Positions 34,939-44,002 of a DNA stretch of 64,000 nucleotides are shown here, in pieces. Location of the stretch: positions 124,001 to 188,000 of the forward strand of contig JAJDDY010000067.1 in NCBI GenBank assembly GCA_029260075.1. Direction: 5' to 3'. A program made the position numbers and the translations under genes. The stretch's first letter is position 1. Every line of letters starts with the position of its first letter. The notes below the pieces were generated by a model that saw only the letters and a program-made list of their open reading frames with translations, was not told where the DNA came from and ran no database searches. This DNA is from Phycisphaerae bacterium (GTDB lineage: Bacteria; Planctomycetota; Phycisphaerae; UBA1845).

Positions 34939-35502
34939 GAGACCCCTTCCCCCGAAGAGCTGTCGCCTGACAATACAACTGTAAGATATGTGGCGCTGCG
35001 CTCGGTCGGCCGATATGCGCGCGCCAGGCCAAGCCCGGTAATAGCTCAGCCGATGGGCTCCAACCGGCACGCGGCCGCACGATGAGTTTCCGATTTCGTC
35101 GCACAAACCGCGCGTCTTCCTGAACGCCGTACCCCACGGCACGGGGTGCATGACACAATCGGCGGGCAGCTTTCAGAGCCCGAAGCGCCAGCGCCGGCTC
35201 TTGGGTGATCAATCAAGCGTGTTGGAACCCGCTCGCTTGCGCTCGGGGCTCTGACAAAAACTACGGCGCAGACAGAATCGCGCACAGGTTCGATGATTCG
35301 CAAGCCGCCAAGAGTGTCACGCACCCCACGGCACGTTGCGTATGCGATAAGCATGGCGTCGCGAGGCGGAACGCGTTAGATTCCCGATTGCTTCCTACCC
35401 TCCGGGAAATGTAGTTCGCAGCGAAGGTTGGCTAGACGCCGACGCAGCGCGGTCGGCAAGCGACGGTGTGGCCGCAGCGGGGGTAGCCACGGAGTGACGA
35501 GC
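34939..35502. other. Gap with family G repeats
   Basis: About 560 bases. Two pieces of another repeat, family G, lie at 35141-35181 and 35303-35333 around the segment GTGTCACGCACCCC; a third, longer copy is at 55271-55308. No gene recognised. Confidence 0.5.
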
Positions 35503-35901
35503 ATGAAGCGGCGAGCGGTCTTAGGTGGGCGAAACCGAACCGGCGTGGCGATGGTGTTGCTTACGCTCAGCATCATTGCTGTTGTCGGTGGGTGCATCGA
35601 CGAAGGGTCACACCGAAGCGTCGTTTCCGTCGATGGTCATATCGCGTCGGTCGATCCCGCGCAGGGTGGCGGGGGCGATATGGGACAAATCGGCATCGCT
35701 TATCAGGACGATCGAGGTGAAGGTGAAATCATCAAGCCAGCCATCGTCTTGCGCCAAACGGAGATCGTGATCAACGGCGTGCTGAGTACGCTTGCGGACC
35801 TGCGCGCCGGCGACAGCATGCACGGTGATTTTCGCGTGGAACGAAACGGTAACGGCAAGCGCTACGTGGCCCTGACGATTCACGTCGAGCGTCTTCCCTA
35901 G
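35503..35901 (+). CDS. Small lipoprotein, unknown function
   Basis: A 132-residue lipoprotein with a long signal (lipobox VVGGC, Cys31) and a mature domain of alternating hydrophobic strands (GQIGIAYQDDRGEGEIIKP, VINGVLSTLADLRAGDSMHG) that could be a single small beta-barrel. GGAG precedes the ATG at 35503. It is not recognised. It lies alone between repeat regions. Confidence 0.6.
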   Translation: MKRRAVLGGRNRTGVAMVLLTLSIIAVVGGCIDEGSHRSVVSVDGHIASVDPAQGGGGDMGQIGIAYQDDRGEGEIIKPAIVLRQTEIVINGVLSTLADLRAGDSMHGDFRVERNGNGKRYVALTIHVERLP

Positions 35902-35947
35902 TGCTCTGTCTAAATTAAAGATTAGGGTTGTCGTCGCCCGCACCACT

Positions 35948-36054
35948 GGAGCCAGGCGCGCCGGTCAGAGCCCGCCGCGCTAGCGGTGGGACCGGTCCGC
36001 GGGCTGGCGCCCACGGCTCTGATGCCGTTGCCAACCCGTAGATTTGGCTGTGAC
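35948..36054 (-). repeat. Family E repeat (first copy)
   Basis: About 107 bases. Its reverse complement matches 40843-40953 almost base for base, with only about three differences by eye. It contains ACCGGTCCCACCGCTAGCGC and several nested GC-rich inverted segments. Confidence 0.85.
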
Positions 36055-36110
36055 GGAGCACTAGCAAGTTTCGGACTGCGTCGAACAATCGGGAACGCCA
36101 CGTCGCATTG

Positions 36111-36158
36111 TTCCACCGGTTGGAAGCCGGTGCCACACTTTTTCAACAGACCGCTACG
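36111..36158 (+). repeat. Family A repeat overlapping a gene end
   Basis: A full copy ending TTTTCAACAGACCGCTACGG. The CTA of this tail (36154-36156) is the TAG stop codon of the S41 protease gene on the minus strand. Confidence 0.85.
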
Positions 36159-37392
36159 GCTGCACAGCGTTCGGTAGTCCGTCAATTCCCTCAGTGATCA
36201 TGCGGGCGAGTAGGTCTTTGCCGGCGACGAGTTGCGCATCTTGGCCGGCACAAAACGGGATGGGTCGAGGCACGAGATAATCCGGTTGCGTCGGGTGGCC
36301 TTCGAGTTCGAAGGGCATTCCCGGCAGCATGAGCATGCCATCTTTCCCAACGCGGTGAAAACCACCGACCGAGGTGACGGCGCCCGGCGTCGGTTCACCC
36401 ACAAGCGGCGCGCGTCGGGTTCGCCGAACGGTGTCCACGACGATTTCTTTCGCGCTGCGCGTGCCGTCGTCGATGAGAATGACAACTGGTTTTTCCCATT
36501 GCGGGCCATGCGGTCCGTTGGTGAGCGAACCGTTGCCGACAAGAAATCGCTGAGCTCGGAACCACGTCCCGCCGAACCCGTCACGGAAGTCAAGCACGAG
36601 ACCGTCGACGTCGTCTTGAAGCTCCGTAAGCAGATCGTATTCCTTGCCGTTTCCCAATAAACTCCATGCGTGCATGTACGCCATTCGATGACCGTCGTGC
36701 TTGATCACGCTGATGCTGTTGCGTATCGCGCGCTGCGTGGCGGAATGGAGCGATTCCTTGACTGGTGTCAGCTCGACCGAAAAGGTGGGACCGTCGACGT
36801 GGCGGCGCAGCGTTAATGTCACCTTCGTTTCCGCTTTACCTCGAAACGGGGCGATTGGCGAAAACGGCTTGCCATCGACGGCTACGAGTTGGTCACCGAC
36901 GACGATGTCCACGCCGTCGGCGGGGGACTCTTCGAAGATACCGCGAACGAACCAGCGGTTGTCGATGCGCTCAGGGAAGATACCGACGTGTTCAACCAGC
37001 GTGTCCGCGCCGCCACCGAACGCGCTACGCACATGCCAGAAGCTCCAGTCGTCATCAGTGTAGTATTTGAAGTGCGACCAGTGGGCGGCTTTGACCAGCT
37101 TGTTGGTCAGCGCGGCGAACTGTTTGTGTGTGGTGCAGCCGGTGATTCCGGGTCGAAAGGATTCGACCAGCGCCTCCCATCGATCCACACCGATGAGGTT
37201 CGGCAGGTTGGATTTCGATACCGCGGCGTCTATTTCTTCCAGGCGTGCCGCGGCGCCGTCATGTTCAAAGTAGCCCGATCGATCGACCGGCGCGACACGT
37301 TTCAGAGGCTTGCCCGGTACCGGCCGGCCAAAGACCGGCGGCAGTGTAACCAACGTAAGGCACAAGACAATCCAAGATTGGCGTTTGATCAT
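36154..37392 (-). CDS. S41 (C-terminal processing) family peptidase
   Basis: A 412-residue secreted protease. Signal peptide MIKRQSWIVLCLTLVTLPPV; a PDZ domain at about 140-208 (GIFEESPADGVDIVVGDQLV); the catalytic core begins with the helix around HDGHRMAYMHAW and holds the nucleophile Ser313 in DDGTRSAKEIV, followed by LVGEPTPGAVTS. Ser with the conserved motif order fits the S41 family; the general base could be Lys or Glu and is not obvious. Envelope proteolysis or processing; substrate unknown. The last codons and stop overlap a family A repeat. Confidence 0.88.
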   Translation of the reverse strand: MIKRQSWIVLCLTLVTLPPVFGRPVPGKPLKRVAPVDRSGYFEHDGAAARLEEIDAAVSKSNLPNLIGVDRWEALVESFRPGITGCTTHKQFAALTNKLVKAAHWSHFKYYTDDDWSFWHVRSAFGGGADTLVEHVGIFPERIDNRWFVRGIFEESPADGVDIVVGDQLVAVDGKPFSPIAPFRGKAETKVTLTLRRHVDGPTFSVELTPVKESLHSATQRAIRNSISVIKHDGHRMAYMHAWSLLGNGKEYDLLTELQDDVDGLVLDFRDGFGGTWFRAQRFLVGNGSLTNGPHGPQWEKPVVILIDDGTRSAKEIVVDTVRRTRRAPLVGEPTPGAVTSVGGFHRVGKDGMLMLPGMPFELEGHPTQPDYLVPRPIPFCAGQDAQLVAGKDLLARMITEGIDGLPNAVQP

Positions 37393-37974
37393 ACGGTGAC
37401 TCCGTGAACAGATTCAGGCTCGATTATATGACCAAGACGATCGCAGATGTGTCGACGGCTCAGAAAAACGTCGCCGCTGACGAGAATCGACATGCAGGAG
37501 AGGTGCGCTCGTGCCTTGTCATACATTGAATGACGGGTTTACCGAGCCGCGCCTGTAAGGAAGCGGACGTTTGAAACCCGGTCGTGACGGCTTGCCAGCG
37601 CTCCCTCACGGTCGCGGCTCGGATGGGACGGCCCCGTCGCTTGAGTCGTGGCAAATCACTAATGCTTTGTCGGCGTTGCATTGAGGGGTTGCGATTGACC
37701 TGGGTGGCGCGCCTATTCAGAGGCTGGGGACGCGAATCCAGCGTCGATTCGTGTTCCCCACGGCCAAAGCCATAGGCAACGCACTTGGTTGGTGCGAGAA
37801 GGGATTCACGCGCTAGCTTGCAATAGATGCGAGACGGGATTCACGCACCAGCTTATTGTTGGTTGGTGCGAGACGGGATTCACGCACCAGCTTGCAACGA
37901 TGATTCACGCACCTGCCTACAACGAGGAATCATGCGCTGATGCTTGCTCGGTGAAACTCCGTGGGCGCGATGTG
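37393..37974. repeat. Repeat-filled gap (families B, D, C)
   Basis: A family B foldback with the TTGAGTCGTGGCAAATCACT tail (37533-37662), a family D foldback with shortened arms (37700-37776), and a cluster of four family C units (37790-37920) with spacers such as TTGCAATA and TTATTGTTGGTT. No gene recognised. Confidence 0.8.
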
Positions 37975-39078
37975 CTACGCCGCGAGCAATCGCCACGCGA
38001 TCCAGCCGATTGCGGCTGCGAGTGGGAGCGTGGTGATCCACGCCAGTACGATTTGGCCCACCATCCCGCCGTGAATCTTCCGGTTCATCAGTCCGATGCC
38101 AAACAGACTGCCGCAACTGACGTGGGTCGTACTGACCGGCACACCGAAGCGCGACGCGACAATTACCAGTCCGGCCGTCACGAGGTTGGCGGTAAAGGCT
38201 TGCCCGTCGTTCATCTCCGTGATCTTATCGCTCATGGTGTGGGCGACGCGGCGCGCAGCGAGCAGACCGCCAGCCGCCATGGCCAGTCCGATCCACACGT
38301 TCGACATGCCGCTCGAGACCATCCCGGCGGTGATCATGATGGCGGCGATTTTCGGTGTATCGTTGAGTCCGCGGGCAAAGCTGATGGCCCCGGCGGTGAA
38401 GAGGTGCGACCAATCCAACGTGCGTTGGGCACTAACGCCGACGACCCGACCGTCGTATCGCTGCACGCATCGTGCCACGTCATGCTCATCACTGATCTTC
38501 AACCCAGTCGCGGTGAGCATCATCGCGCCATCCGATGTAATGTTGACCGGATGATATTCCTCTTCGATGCACACGCACGTCTGTTTCGTTGCACCGAGTC
38601 GCAGACGGGTCCAACGAAAGCACCCGTACGTGATCGCCGCGACGACCAGCGCGAGTATCGGTGCAGCCAATAGCGGGATGGCGAACGCGCTAACCATGGC
38701 GCCACCGTGCAAGCCGTGCGCCGACAGTCCAACGCCGACCAATCCGCCCACCAAGGCGTGGGTGGTGGATATGGGGATTCCGATGCGTGTGGCCAAGAGC
38801 ACCGTCATCATCGCCGCGAGCCCCACGCAACCGAGGAAGCCGGACGCGTCGAGCAAGGATTGATCCACAAGCCCCTTACCGCTGAACTTGCGAACCAACT
38901 CTCCGGCTAAGAGAACCGCCGCGAACGAGCCCAGAATCGTGGCGACCGCGGCATATCGAAGCGCTGAGCGTTGCGACATCGTGCCGCTACCGACCAGCGT
39001 GGCGACGCCTTTGGCGTTGTCGTTCGCACCGTTGGCGAAAGCGAGCACGGCGGCGGCGATGATAGCTAGAATGATCAC
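37975..39078 (-). CDS. pit: PiT-family inorganic phosphate transporter
   Basis: A 367-residue integral membrane transporter with about ten hydrophobic segments. The two PiT signatures are both present: FANGANDNAKGVATLVGSG near the N-terminus and SFARGLNDTPKIAAIM in the second half, as expected for the duplicated PD001131-type motif. Both TTH segments (IPISTTHALVGG and VPVSTTHVSCG) are present. It imports phosphate using a cation gradient. A central cytoplasmic loop holds a CVCIEEEYH segment. AAGGAG lies upstream of the ATG. No PhoU-like partner is adjacent. Confidence 0.94.
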   Translation of the reverse strand: MIILAIIAAAVLAFANGANDNAKGVATLVGSGTMSQRSALRYAAVATILGSFAAVLLAGELVRKFSGKGLVDQSLLDASGFLGCVGLAAMMTVLLATRIGIPISTTHALVGGLVGVGLSAHGLHGGAMVSAFAIPLLAAPILALVVAAITYGCFRWTRLRLGATKQTCVCIEEEYHPVNITSDGAMMLTATGLKISDEHDVARCVQRYDGRVVGVSAQRTLDWSHLFTAGAISFARGLNDTPKIAAIMITAGMVSSGMSNVWIGLAMAAGGLLAARRVAHTMSDKITEMNDGQAFTANLVTAGLVIVASRFGVPVSTTHVSCGSLFGIGLMNRKIHGGMVGQIVLAWITTLPLAAAIGWIAWRLLAA

Positions 39079-39331
39079 TGCGAATCTCCTTGGGGTTTAT
39101 GGTCTACTGACAACTCAAACGCAGCCCGAGTTGTTGATATTCCCAAAAACTTTCGTCGTCTTAATTGTGTTGCAGCCTGCAGCAGAGATCGCCCGAAGCA
39201 GCCCGAAAACGCTATCGCCACGACGGTTGCGAACAAGTCTCGGGCGACGGAACGTACGATCGGGTAGTCTAGTCCCTCGACTCAACCGATAATCAAAACA
39301 GCTTTCATCTGATTTGTCGAGGAGCCACAGC

Positions 39332-40714
39332 ATGCATCAGGCCACCATGGGAATCGTCGTCGGCGGCGGACCCGCACCGGGAATTAACGGCGTCATCGGC
39401 GCCGCAGCCATCGAAGCCATCAACAATGGGTTGACCGTGCAGGGTTTCTACGACGGGTTTAGCCATCTCGTCGCGGAAGATTTCGACCCGGCGGAACACG
39501 TCACCGAGCTGACGATCGCGGGGATCAGTCGCATCCACTTCGAAGGCGGGTCGGTGTTGCGCACCGCCCGCGCCAGCCTGTTGGACAACGACAAGCTCGA
39601 TACGTCCACGGTCGTTCAGCCGGACTCCGAAAAAACCGAACTCGTTTGTGGCCGGTTGACCGAACTCGGCATCACCCATCTCCTAACGATCGGCGGAGAC
39701 GACACGGCGCTGAGTTCCCGCTTCATCGCCGAAGCCGCCGGCGGACGCATCCGCGTCGTCCACGTACCCAAGACCATCGACAACGACCTTCCCCTGCCCG
39801 GCGACATCCCCACGTTCGGGTTCAACACCGCGCGACACATCGGAGCCGACATCGTGTGCAACCTCATGGAAGACTCACGCACGACACGCCGATGGTACAT
39901 CGTCGTGACCATGGGGAGAAATGCCGGATTTTTGGCACTGGGAATCGGCAAGTCCGCCGGGGCGACCCTTTCTCTTGTGCCCGAGGAGTTCCCCGAGACG
40001 ATCACGATTGCGGACATCGCCGATGTGATCGAAGGGGCCATGCTCAAACGCCGGGTCATGGGTCGATCGGACGGCGTCGTCGTGTTGGCTGAGGGGTTGG
40101 CGTATCGGCTTGGCGATCGGGAAGAACTGTCCAGACTGCTCGGTCAGGAAGTTCCGGTCGATGCGGCCGGTCATCCTCGACTGTCGGAGGTGCCGCTCGC
40201 TCGGATTCTCAAAGAGGAACTTGTGCGCCGGTTCGCGGCGCGGAACGACAAGGTGACCCTCGTCGCCCATACGCTGGGGTATGAGTTGCGCTGCGCAAGG
40301 CCCACCGCGTCGGACCTATCGTATACGCGTGACTTGGGTCACGGCGGCGTTCGCCTGCTGCTCGACTCGACGCGCGACCTCCCGCCGGGTGTTATGGTCA
40401 CGTTGCAATCGGGCAACCTCGTACCGGTGGCGTTCGACGACATGGTCGACCCCGCCACCCACCGCACGCGCATCCGTCAGGTCGATCTGACGAGTTATAC
40501 CTACCACGTCGCCCGGGCGTACATGATTAAGTTGGAGCCGGCTGACTTCGAATCACCCACGCAACTGGCCGCCCTCGCCGCCGAAGCCAAGCTAACCCCC
40601 CACGGCTTCCGCGAACAGTTCGAACCCATCGTCTTGCGCACCACACCGCCACCCATCGCCGACACCGAGCCCGTCAAACCCGTCGCCAACAACGCACCAT
40701 CGATGGTGCGCTAG
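39332..40714 (+). CDS. pfp: Pyrophosphate-type 6-phosphofructokinase
   Basis: A 460-residue phosphofructokinase. The donor-site reads GGDD (121-124, LLTIGGDDTAL) and the active site PKTIDNDLP (146-154). In this superfamily Asp in the second position of GGDD and Lys before TIDND mark pyrophosphate as phosphoryl donor, whereas ATP enzymes have GGDG and PGTIDND. MGRNAGF, the substrate-binding motif, is also present. It therefore probably catalyses a reversible step between fructose 6-phosphate and 1,6-bisphosphate. GAGGAG at 39319-39324 marks the ATG at 39332; the frame is open six codons upstream from a TTG. The C-terminal 20 residues are Pro-rich. Confidence 0.92.
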   Translation: MHQATMGIVVGGGPAPGINGVIGAAAIEAINNGLTVQGFYDGFSHLVAEDFDPAEHVTELTIAGISRIHFEGGSVLRTARASLLDNDKLDTSTVVQPDSEKTELVCGRLTELGITHLLTIGGDDTALSSRFIAEAAGGRIRVVHVPKTIDNDLPLPGDIPTFGFNTARHIGADIVCNLMEDSRTTRRWYIVVTMGRNAGFLALGIGKSAGATLSLVPEEFPETITIADIADVIEGAMLKRRVMGRSDGVVVLAEGLAYRLGDREELSRLLGQEVPVDAAGHPRLSEVPLARILKEELVRRFAARNDKVTLVAHTLGYELRCARPTASDLSYTRDLGHGGVRLLLDSTRDLPPGVMVTLQSGNLVPVAFDDMVDPATHRTRIRQVDLTSYTYHVARAYMIKLEPADFESPTQLAALAAEAKLTPHGFREQFEPIVLRTTPPPIADTEPVKPVANNAPSMVR

Positions 40715-40771
40715 TGCTTTGTCACCGCTAAGAACGTGTGTGAGAAGACGTATTAGAGGGTTTGCGACGAA

Positions 40772-40805
40772 CCGAGCCGCGACCGTGAGGGAGTGAACAT
40801 TGCCA
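40772..40805 (-). repeat. Family B repeat (single arm)
   Basis: CCGAGCCGCGACCGTGAGGG after the pfp stop codon, without a clear partner arm. Confidence 0.7.
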
Positions 40806-40842
40806 ACCCGAACATTAAGGTGTGACACAACGCCAGTGGTGC

Positions 40843-40953
40843 GTCACAGCTAAATCTACGGGTTGGCGACGGCATCAGAGCCGTGGGCGCCAGCCCGCGG
40901 ACCGGTCCCACCGCTAGCGCGGCGGGCTCTGACCGGCGCGCCTGGCTCCGGTG
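40843..40953 (+). repeat. Family E repeat (second copy)
   Basis: Inverted relative to 35948-36054 and nearly identical over about 107 bases; see there. Confidence 0.85.
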
Positions 40954-41079
40954 CCACCGTGCGCTCGGGGGTCATACCTAAGCGCAGCGCAGGCATGCTC
41001 GTTCGCGGACGAACTCAGCTCAGCCGCAGACATGCCCGCGCCTTCAGCTTGGGTATGGCACCCGACCCCAAAGCGCGAA

Positions 41080-41517
41080 CTACGCTTCAATCTTCCTGCC
41101 GCACTCCGGGCAGACGCCCGACTCGTTGCCCGTCAAATCGTAGCCGCACGTGAGGCACTGGCCGAGTTTGCTGCGACGGCGTCGTCGCATTGGCCCGCGC
41201 GCTAGAAGTGCCGGGTAGATGCAACAAATTGGCACAAGAACCCACGCGGGTATAGTCACTTCTCGATGGTGCCAACGCCGCCCTCCGTGAGACTCCACGA
41301 CAACGCCGATGGCTGTGAATGAGAAATCGCGTAGGTCAAAAACCTCCGGGCCACCGTCATAGAGCAGACCGACACCTCCGTTGACCACACGGAGGCGCAG
41401 ACAGTATCGATCCGTGCTTCGGTAAAACGTCCGTGGTGCGACGAGCCCCATGGCGCAAAGCCCCAGACCCCCAACCGTGACCCCGCCAAGCAGCATCCGA
41501 GCGATTCGGCGAATCAT
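41080..41517 (-). CDS. Membrane protein with C-terminal zinc ribbon
   Basis: A 145-residue protein with an N-terminal hydrophobic segment (MLLGGVTVGGLGLCAMGLV), a second one near 91-107 (AWVLVPICCIYPALLA), an RRRRR stretch and a C-terminal ribbon CLTCGYDLTG...CPECGRK with a perfect CxxC...CxxC. Proteins with this tail are common in Planctomycetota; their function is unknown. The ATG overlaps the stop of the upstream gene (ATGA at 41514-41517), so the two are translated together. The frame is open far upstream across the neighbour, but that part is its shadow. Confidence 0.65.
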   Translation of the reverse strand: MIRRIARMLLGGVTVGGLGLCAMGLVAPRTFYRSTDRYCLRLRVVNGGVGLLYDGGPEVFDLRDFSFTAIGVVVESHGGRRWHHREVTIPAWVLVPICCIYPALLARGPMRRRRRSKLGQCLTCGYDLTGNESGVCPECGRKIEA

Positions 41518-42158
41518 GGTATCACAATCTTCTTCCCACACTCCGGGCACACGCCGGATGTGTCGGCGGCCAAGTTGCAGGCGCATTGATTGGAGGGACC
41601 ACGTGGGGTCGAAGGTCGGAGTCGCCAGAGAATGTACTTCACTGTGAAGGCCGCGAGAAACGGGAAGAGGAGGTACTCGCCCAAGAGATCGTAGTAGACG
41701 CCTGGACCTATCCTCAAGCCTCGCAAGTCGAAGACATCGAGGTAGCGATGAGGGTCCAGCCTCAATCCGCCCACGAGTAGAATGGCAAGCGCAACGGCCA
41801 CGAAGACGCGCATTCCTACTCCGTGCCCCCGTCTGATTCCAACCAAAAGGTACGCGGGCGCAAGGATCAGGGCGGATGCCTGAGCGTTCAGGTATCCTCC
41901 GTGGGATGATAACGGACAAGACGCCCACGCAAAGCTCGCCCACACTACGCCGATGGCGAAAACGGCTCGCGCATGCACGCTTCTTGCTCCGTACCTCATG
42001 CCAGTTACGACGAGGACTGATGTTACAACCAACATCGCAGCGCATCCCGAGGGATCCAACAAGAACCAACGAACACGATACGCACTAGCTGCGACAACAA
42101 GTGCAACGCCGACCGCGAAAAGTACCGCCGTCACGAGATTGCCTACTTTTCTGCTCAT
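41514..42158 (-). CDS. Membrane protein with degenerate zinc ribbon
   Basis: A 214-residue protein with five to six hydrophobic segments (VTAVLFAVGVALVVAASAY, AAMLVVTSVLVVTG, AVFAIGVVWASFAWAS, ALILAPAYLLVG, VFVAVALAILLVGG, YLLFPFLAAFTVKY) and the same C-terminal motif as its neighbour, here NQCACNLAADTSGVCPECGK. The first CxxC is reduced to CxC, so metal binding may be altered. It is probably a paralogue of the next gene, with which it overlaps by four bases. Function unknown. Confidence 0.65.
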   Translation of the reverse strand: MSRKVGNLVTAVLFAVGVALVVAASAYRVRWFLLDPSGCAAMLVVTSVLVVTGMRYGARSVHARAVFAIGVVWASFAWASCPLSSHGGYLNAQASALILAPAYLLVGIRRGHGVGMRVFVAVALAILLVGGLRLDPHRYLDVFDLRGLRIGPGVYYDLLGEYLLFPFLAAFTVKYILWRLRPSTPRGPSNQCACNLAADTSGVCPECGKKIVIP

Positions 42159-42240
42159 TCAAGAGTACCCGACGGCTCGCAGCGCGGCCGCGACCTCTCA
42201 GAATTACGACACTTTGTCATCTGATCATAGCACAGCTACA

Positions 42241-43695
42241 ATGGACCCGATGTCTGGAAAGCGTGAAAAAGTCGTCGTCGCCATGAGCGGCGGGGTGGAT
42301 TCGAGCGTGGCGGCCTGTCTGCTTGTCGAGCAGGGGTACGACGTCGTCGGTCTCTTTATGCGCACCGGCGTTAAGGAACCGGAGCAAGCCACGCAAGACG
42401 GACCGACTGTAAAATCGGTTCCACAGGGGGATGCTTCTCGGGACGACGCAGGGAATGCGCGGGACGATACTAAGGATACGCCGGACGCCGCGACCATCTC
42501 CCTGCCGGTTGTTGGTGACAGCAGCGACAATGGTCAACAGTCCAATCCACCGGCCCGCGAGCACCGTGGTTGTTGCAGTGCGTCCGACGCAGCCGACGCT
42601 CGCTTCGTCGCTGGCATGCTTGGCATTCCGTTCTATGTTCTCGACTTCGAGAAGGACTTCGATCAGCTCATCGATTACTTCGCCGACGAGTACGCCGCCG
42701 GCCGCACGCCCAACCCGTGCGTGGTGTGCAACGACCGACTCAAGTTCGGTCGACTCGTTGAGTATGCGGATGCGGTCGGTGCGAAGTTTGTCGCCACCGG
42801 GCACTATGCCCGCATTGGTGTTAGTACAGGATCACCGGCTGGAAGCCAGTGCCACACAAGAGAAGAGCCACTGGCGCAGCGGGATCCAATGTCGCAGGGC
42901 GATACTGACCGGGATCAGTCTGCGCCTATCGACCAATCCACTCCCGGCGACCTATCCGATGCAAGCGACGGCGGGGGTGCTCCGTTGCTCATGCGCAGCG
43001 TCGACACGAAGAAGGATCAGACGTACGTGCTTTTCGGGATCGATCGATCGTTGCTCGGTCGTTTGCTGTTCCCCATAGGCCATCTCGAAAAAAGCGAAGT
43101 CCGCCGCATCGCCGAACGATACGATTTTCCCAATCAGAACAAGCCCGACTCCGTCGAGATATGCTTCGTGCCCGATCGCGACTACGCACGCGTCGTCCGC
43201 GAGCGCCGGCCCGACGCCTTCAAAGAGGGCGACGTGATCGACGAATCCGGCGAGGTCATCGGTCGCCACAACGGTATCGGCCACTACACGATCGGCCAGC
43301 GACGCGGGCTTGGCATCGCCGCCGGCAAGCCAATCTACGTGACCGAGCTCAACGTGCCCAACAACGTCGTCACCATGGGCGGCGTCGACGCCCTGCTCGC
43401 CGATACACTCATCGCCGACCGCGCAAGCTTCCTTGTCGATCCACCGGGCGATTGCTTTTGCGCAAACGTCAAGATTCGTTACCTACACCAAGCCGCACCG
43501 GCCACGGTGACGCTTCTGCCGGACAACCAGATACGCATCGTGTTCGACGAGCCGCAAAAAGCCATAACCCCCGGCCAAGCGGTCGTGCTGTACGACGACG
43601 ACGTCGTCATCGGTGGAGCATGGATACACCGTGCGGAGCAGATAGAAACGACGCACGGCACGGGTCAACTTGCGGAATCCGGACAGGCGAAGTAG
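42241..43695 (+). CDS. mnmA: tRNA-specific 2-thiouridylase with two insertions
   Basis: MnmA makes the 2-thio group of s2U34 in tRNA Lys, Glu and Gln. The PP-loop is MSGGVDSSVAA (15-25); the catalytic Cys160 is in TPNPCVVCN and Cys308 in VEICFVP, and the C-terminal beta-barrel follows. At 484 residues it is about 100 longer than usual. One insertion (about 45-105) is acidic and Gln/Ser-rich. The other (about 195-246) follows GHYARIG and contains the family A repeat in frame, giving TGSPAGSQCHT. The insertions sit in surface loops, so the enzyme may still work. Start: ATG at 42241 or the ATG nine bases later; an open frame further upstream (41953) is not believable. Confidence 0.93.
   Translation: MDPMSGKREKVVVAMSGGVDSSVAACLLVEQGYDVVGLFMRTGVKEPEQATQDGPTVKSVPQGDASRDDAGNARDDTKDTPDAATISLPVVGDSSDNGQQSNPPAREHRGCCSASDAADARFVAGMLGIPFYVLDFEKDFDQLIDYFADEYAAGRTPNPCVVCNDRLKFGRLVEYADAVGAKFVATGHYARIGVSTGSPAGSQCHTREEPLAQRDPMSQGDTDRDQSAPIDQSTPGDLSDASDGGGAPLLMRSVDTKKDQTYVLFGIDRSLLGRLLFPIGHLEKSEVRRIAERYDFPNQNKPDSVEICFVPDRDYARVVRERRPDAFKEGDVIDESGEVIGRHNGIGHYTIGQRRGLGIAAGKPIYVTELNVPNNVVTMGGVDALLADTLIADRASFLVDPPGDCFCANVKIRYLHQAAPATVTLLPDNQIRIVFDEPQKAITPGQAVVLYDDDVVIGGAWIHRAEQIETTHGTGQLAESGQAK
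42829..42858 (+). repeat. Family A repeat inside mnmA
   Basis: GGATCACCGGCTGGAAGCCA then GTGCCACACA within the mnmA reading frame, with one or two changes from the consensus. Confidence 0.85.
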
Positions 43696-43731
43696 GAACG
43701 TCAATCGAAGACGGGGTCTAGTCAGGGTCTT

Positions 43732-43805
43732 TCCGAGCCGCGACCGTAAGGATGCGGTGCATGTACGAGGCGAAGAACCGCTTCCTTACGGTCGCGGCTC
43801 GGTTC
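43732..43805. repeat. Family B foldback repeat
   Basis: CCGAGCCGCGACCGTAAGGA on the left and CTTACGGTCGCGGCTCGG on the right, just after mnmA. Confidence 0.85.
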
Positions 43806-43924
43806 GCAACGTTCTTCAAATGCACGCGCTGGCAGCGTGTTGAACAAAGCAGGCATTCAAGCGCGTCACGGCGAACTCGCACGTGAAAACGGGACTTGCC
43901 CCGCCATGAGCGGAAATCGCTAAT

Positions 43925-43974
43925 GGATCACCGGCTGGAAGCCGGTGCCACACTTGTTCAACGGACTGCTAAGG
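43925..43974 (+). repeat. Family A repeat
   Basis: A full copy with tail CACACTTGTTCAACGGACTG upstream of the MBL-fold gene. Confidence 0.85.
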
Positions 43975-44002
43975 TATTTCAAACCATCCGGAGATAGCAC
44001 AG

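Noticed and set aside
37790-37920. CRISPR array
   Set aside because: Same reason as the cluster at 23218; unit ends degrade unevenly and no cas genes are present.
41953-42240. Upstream extension of mnmA
   Set aside because: Lies opposite the zinc-ribbon membrane gene; MnmA homology starts only at 42241 or 42250.
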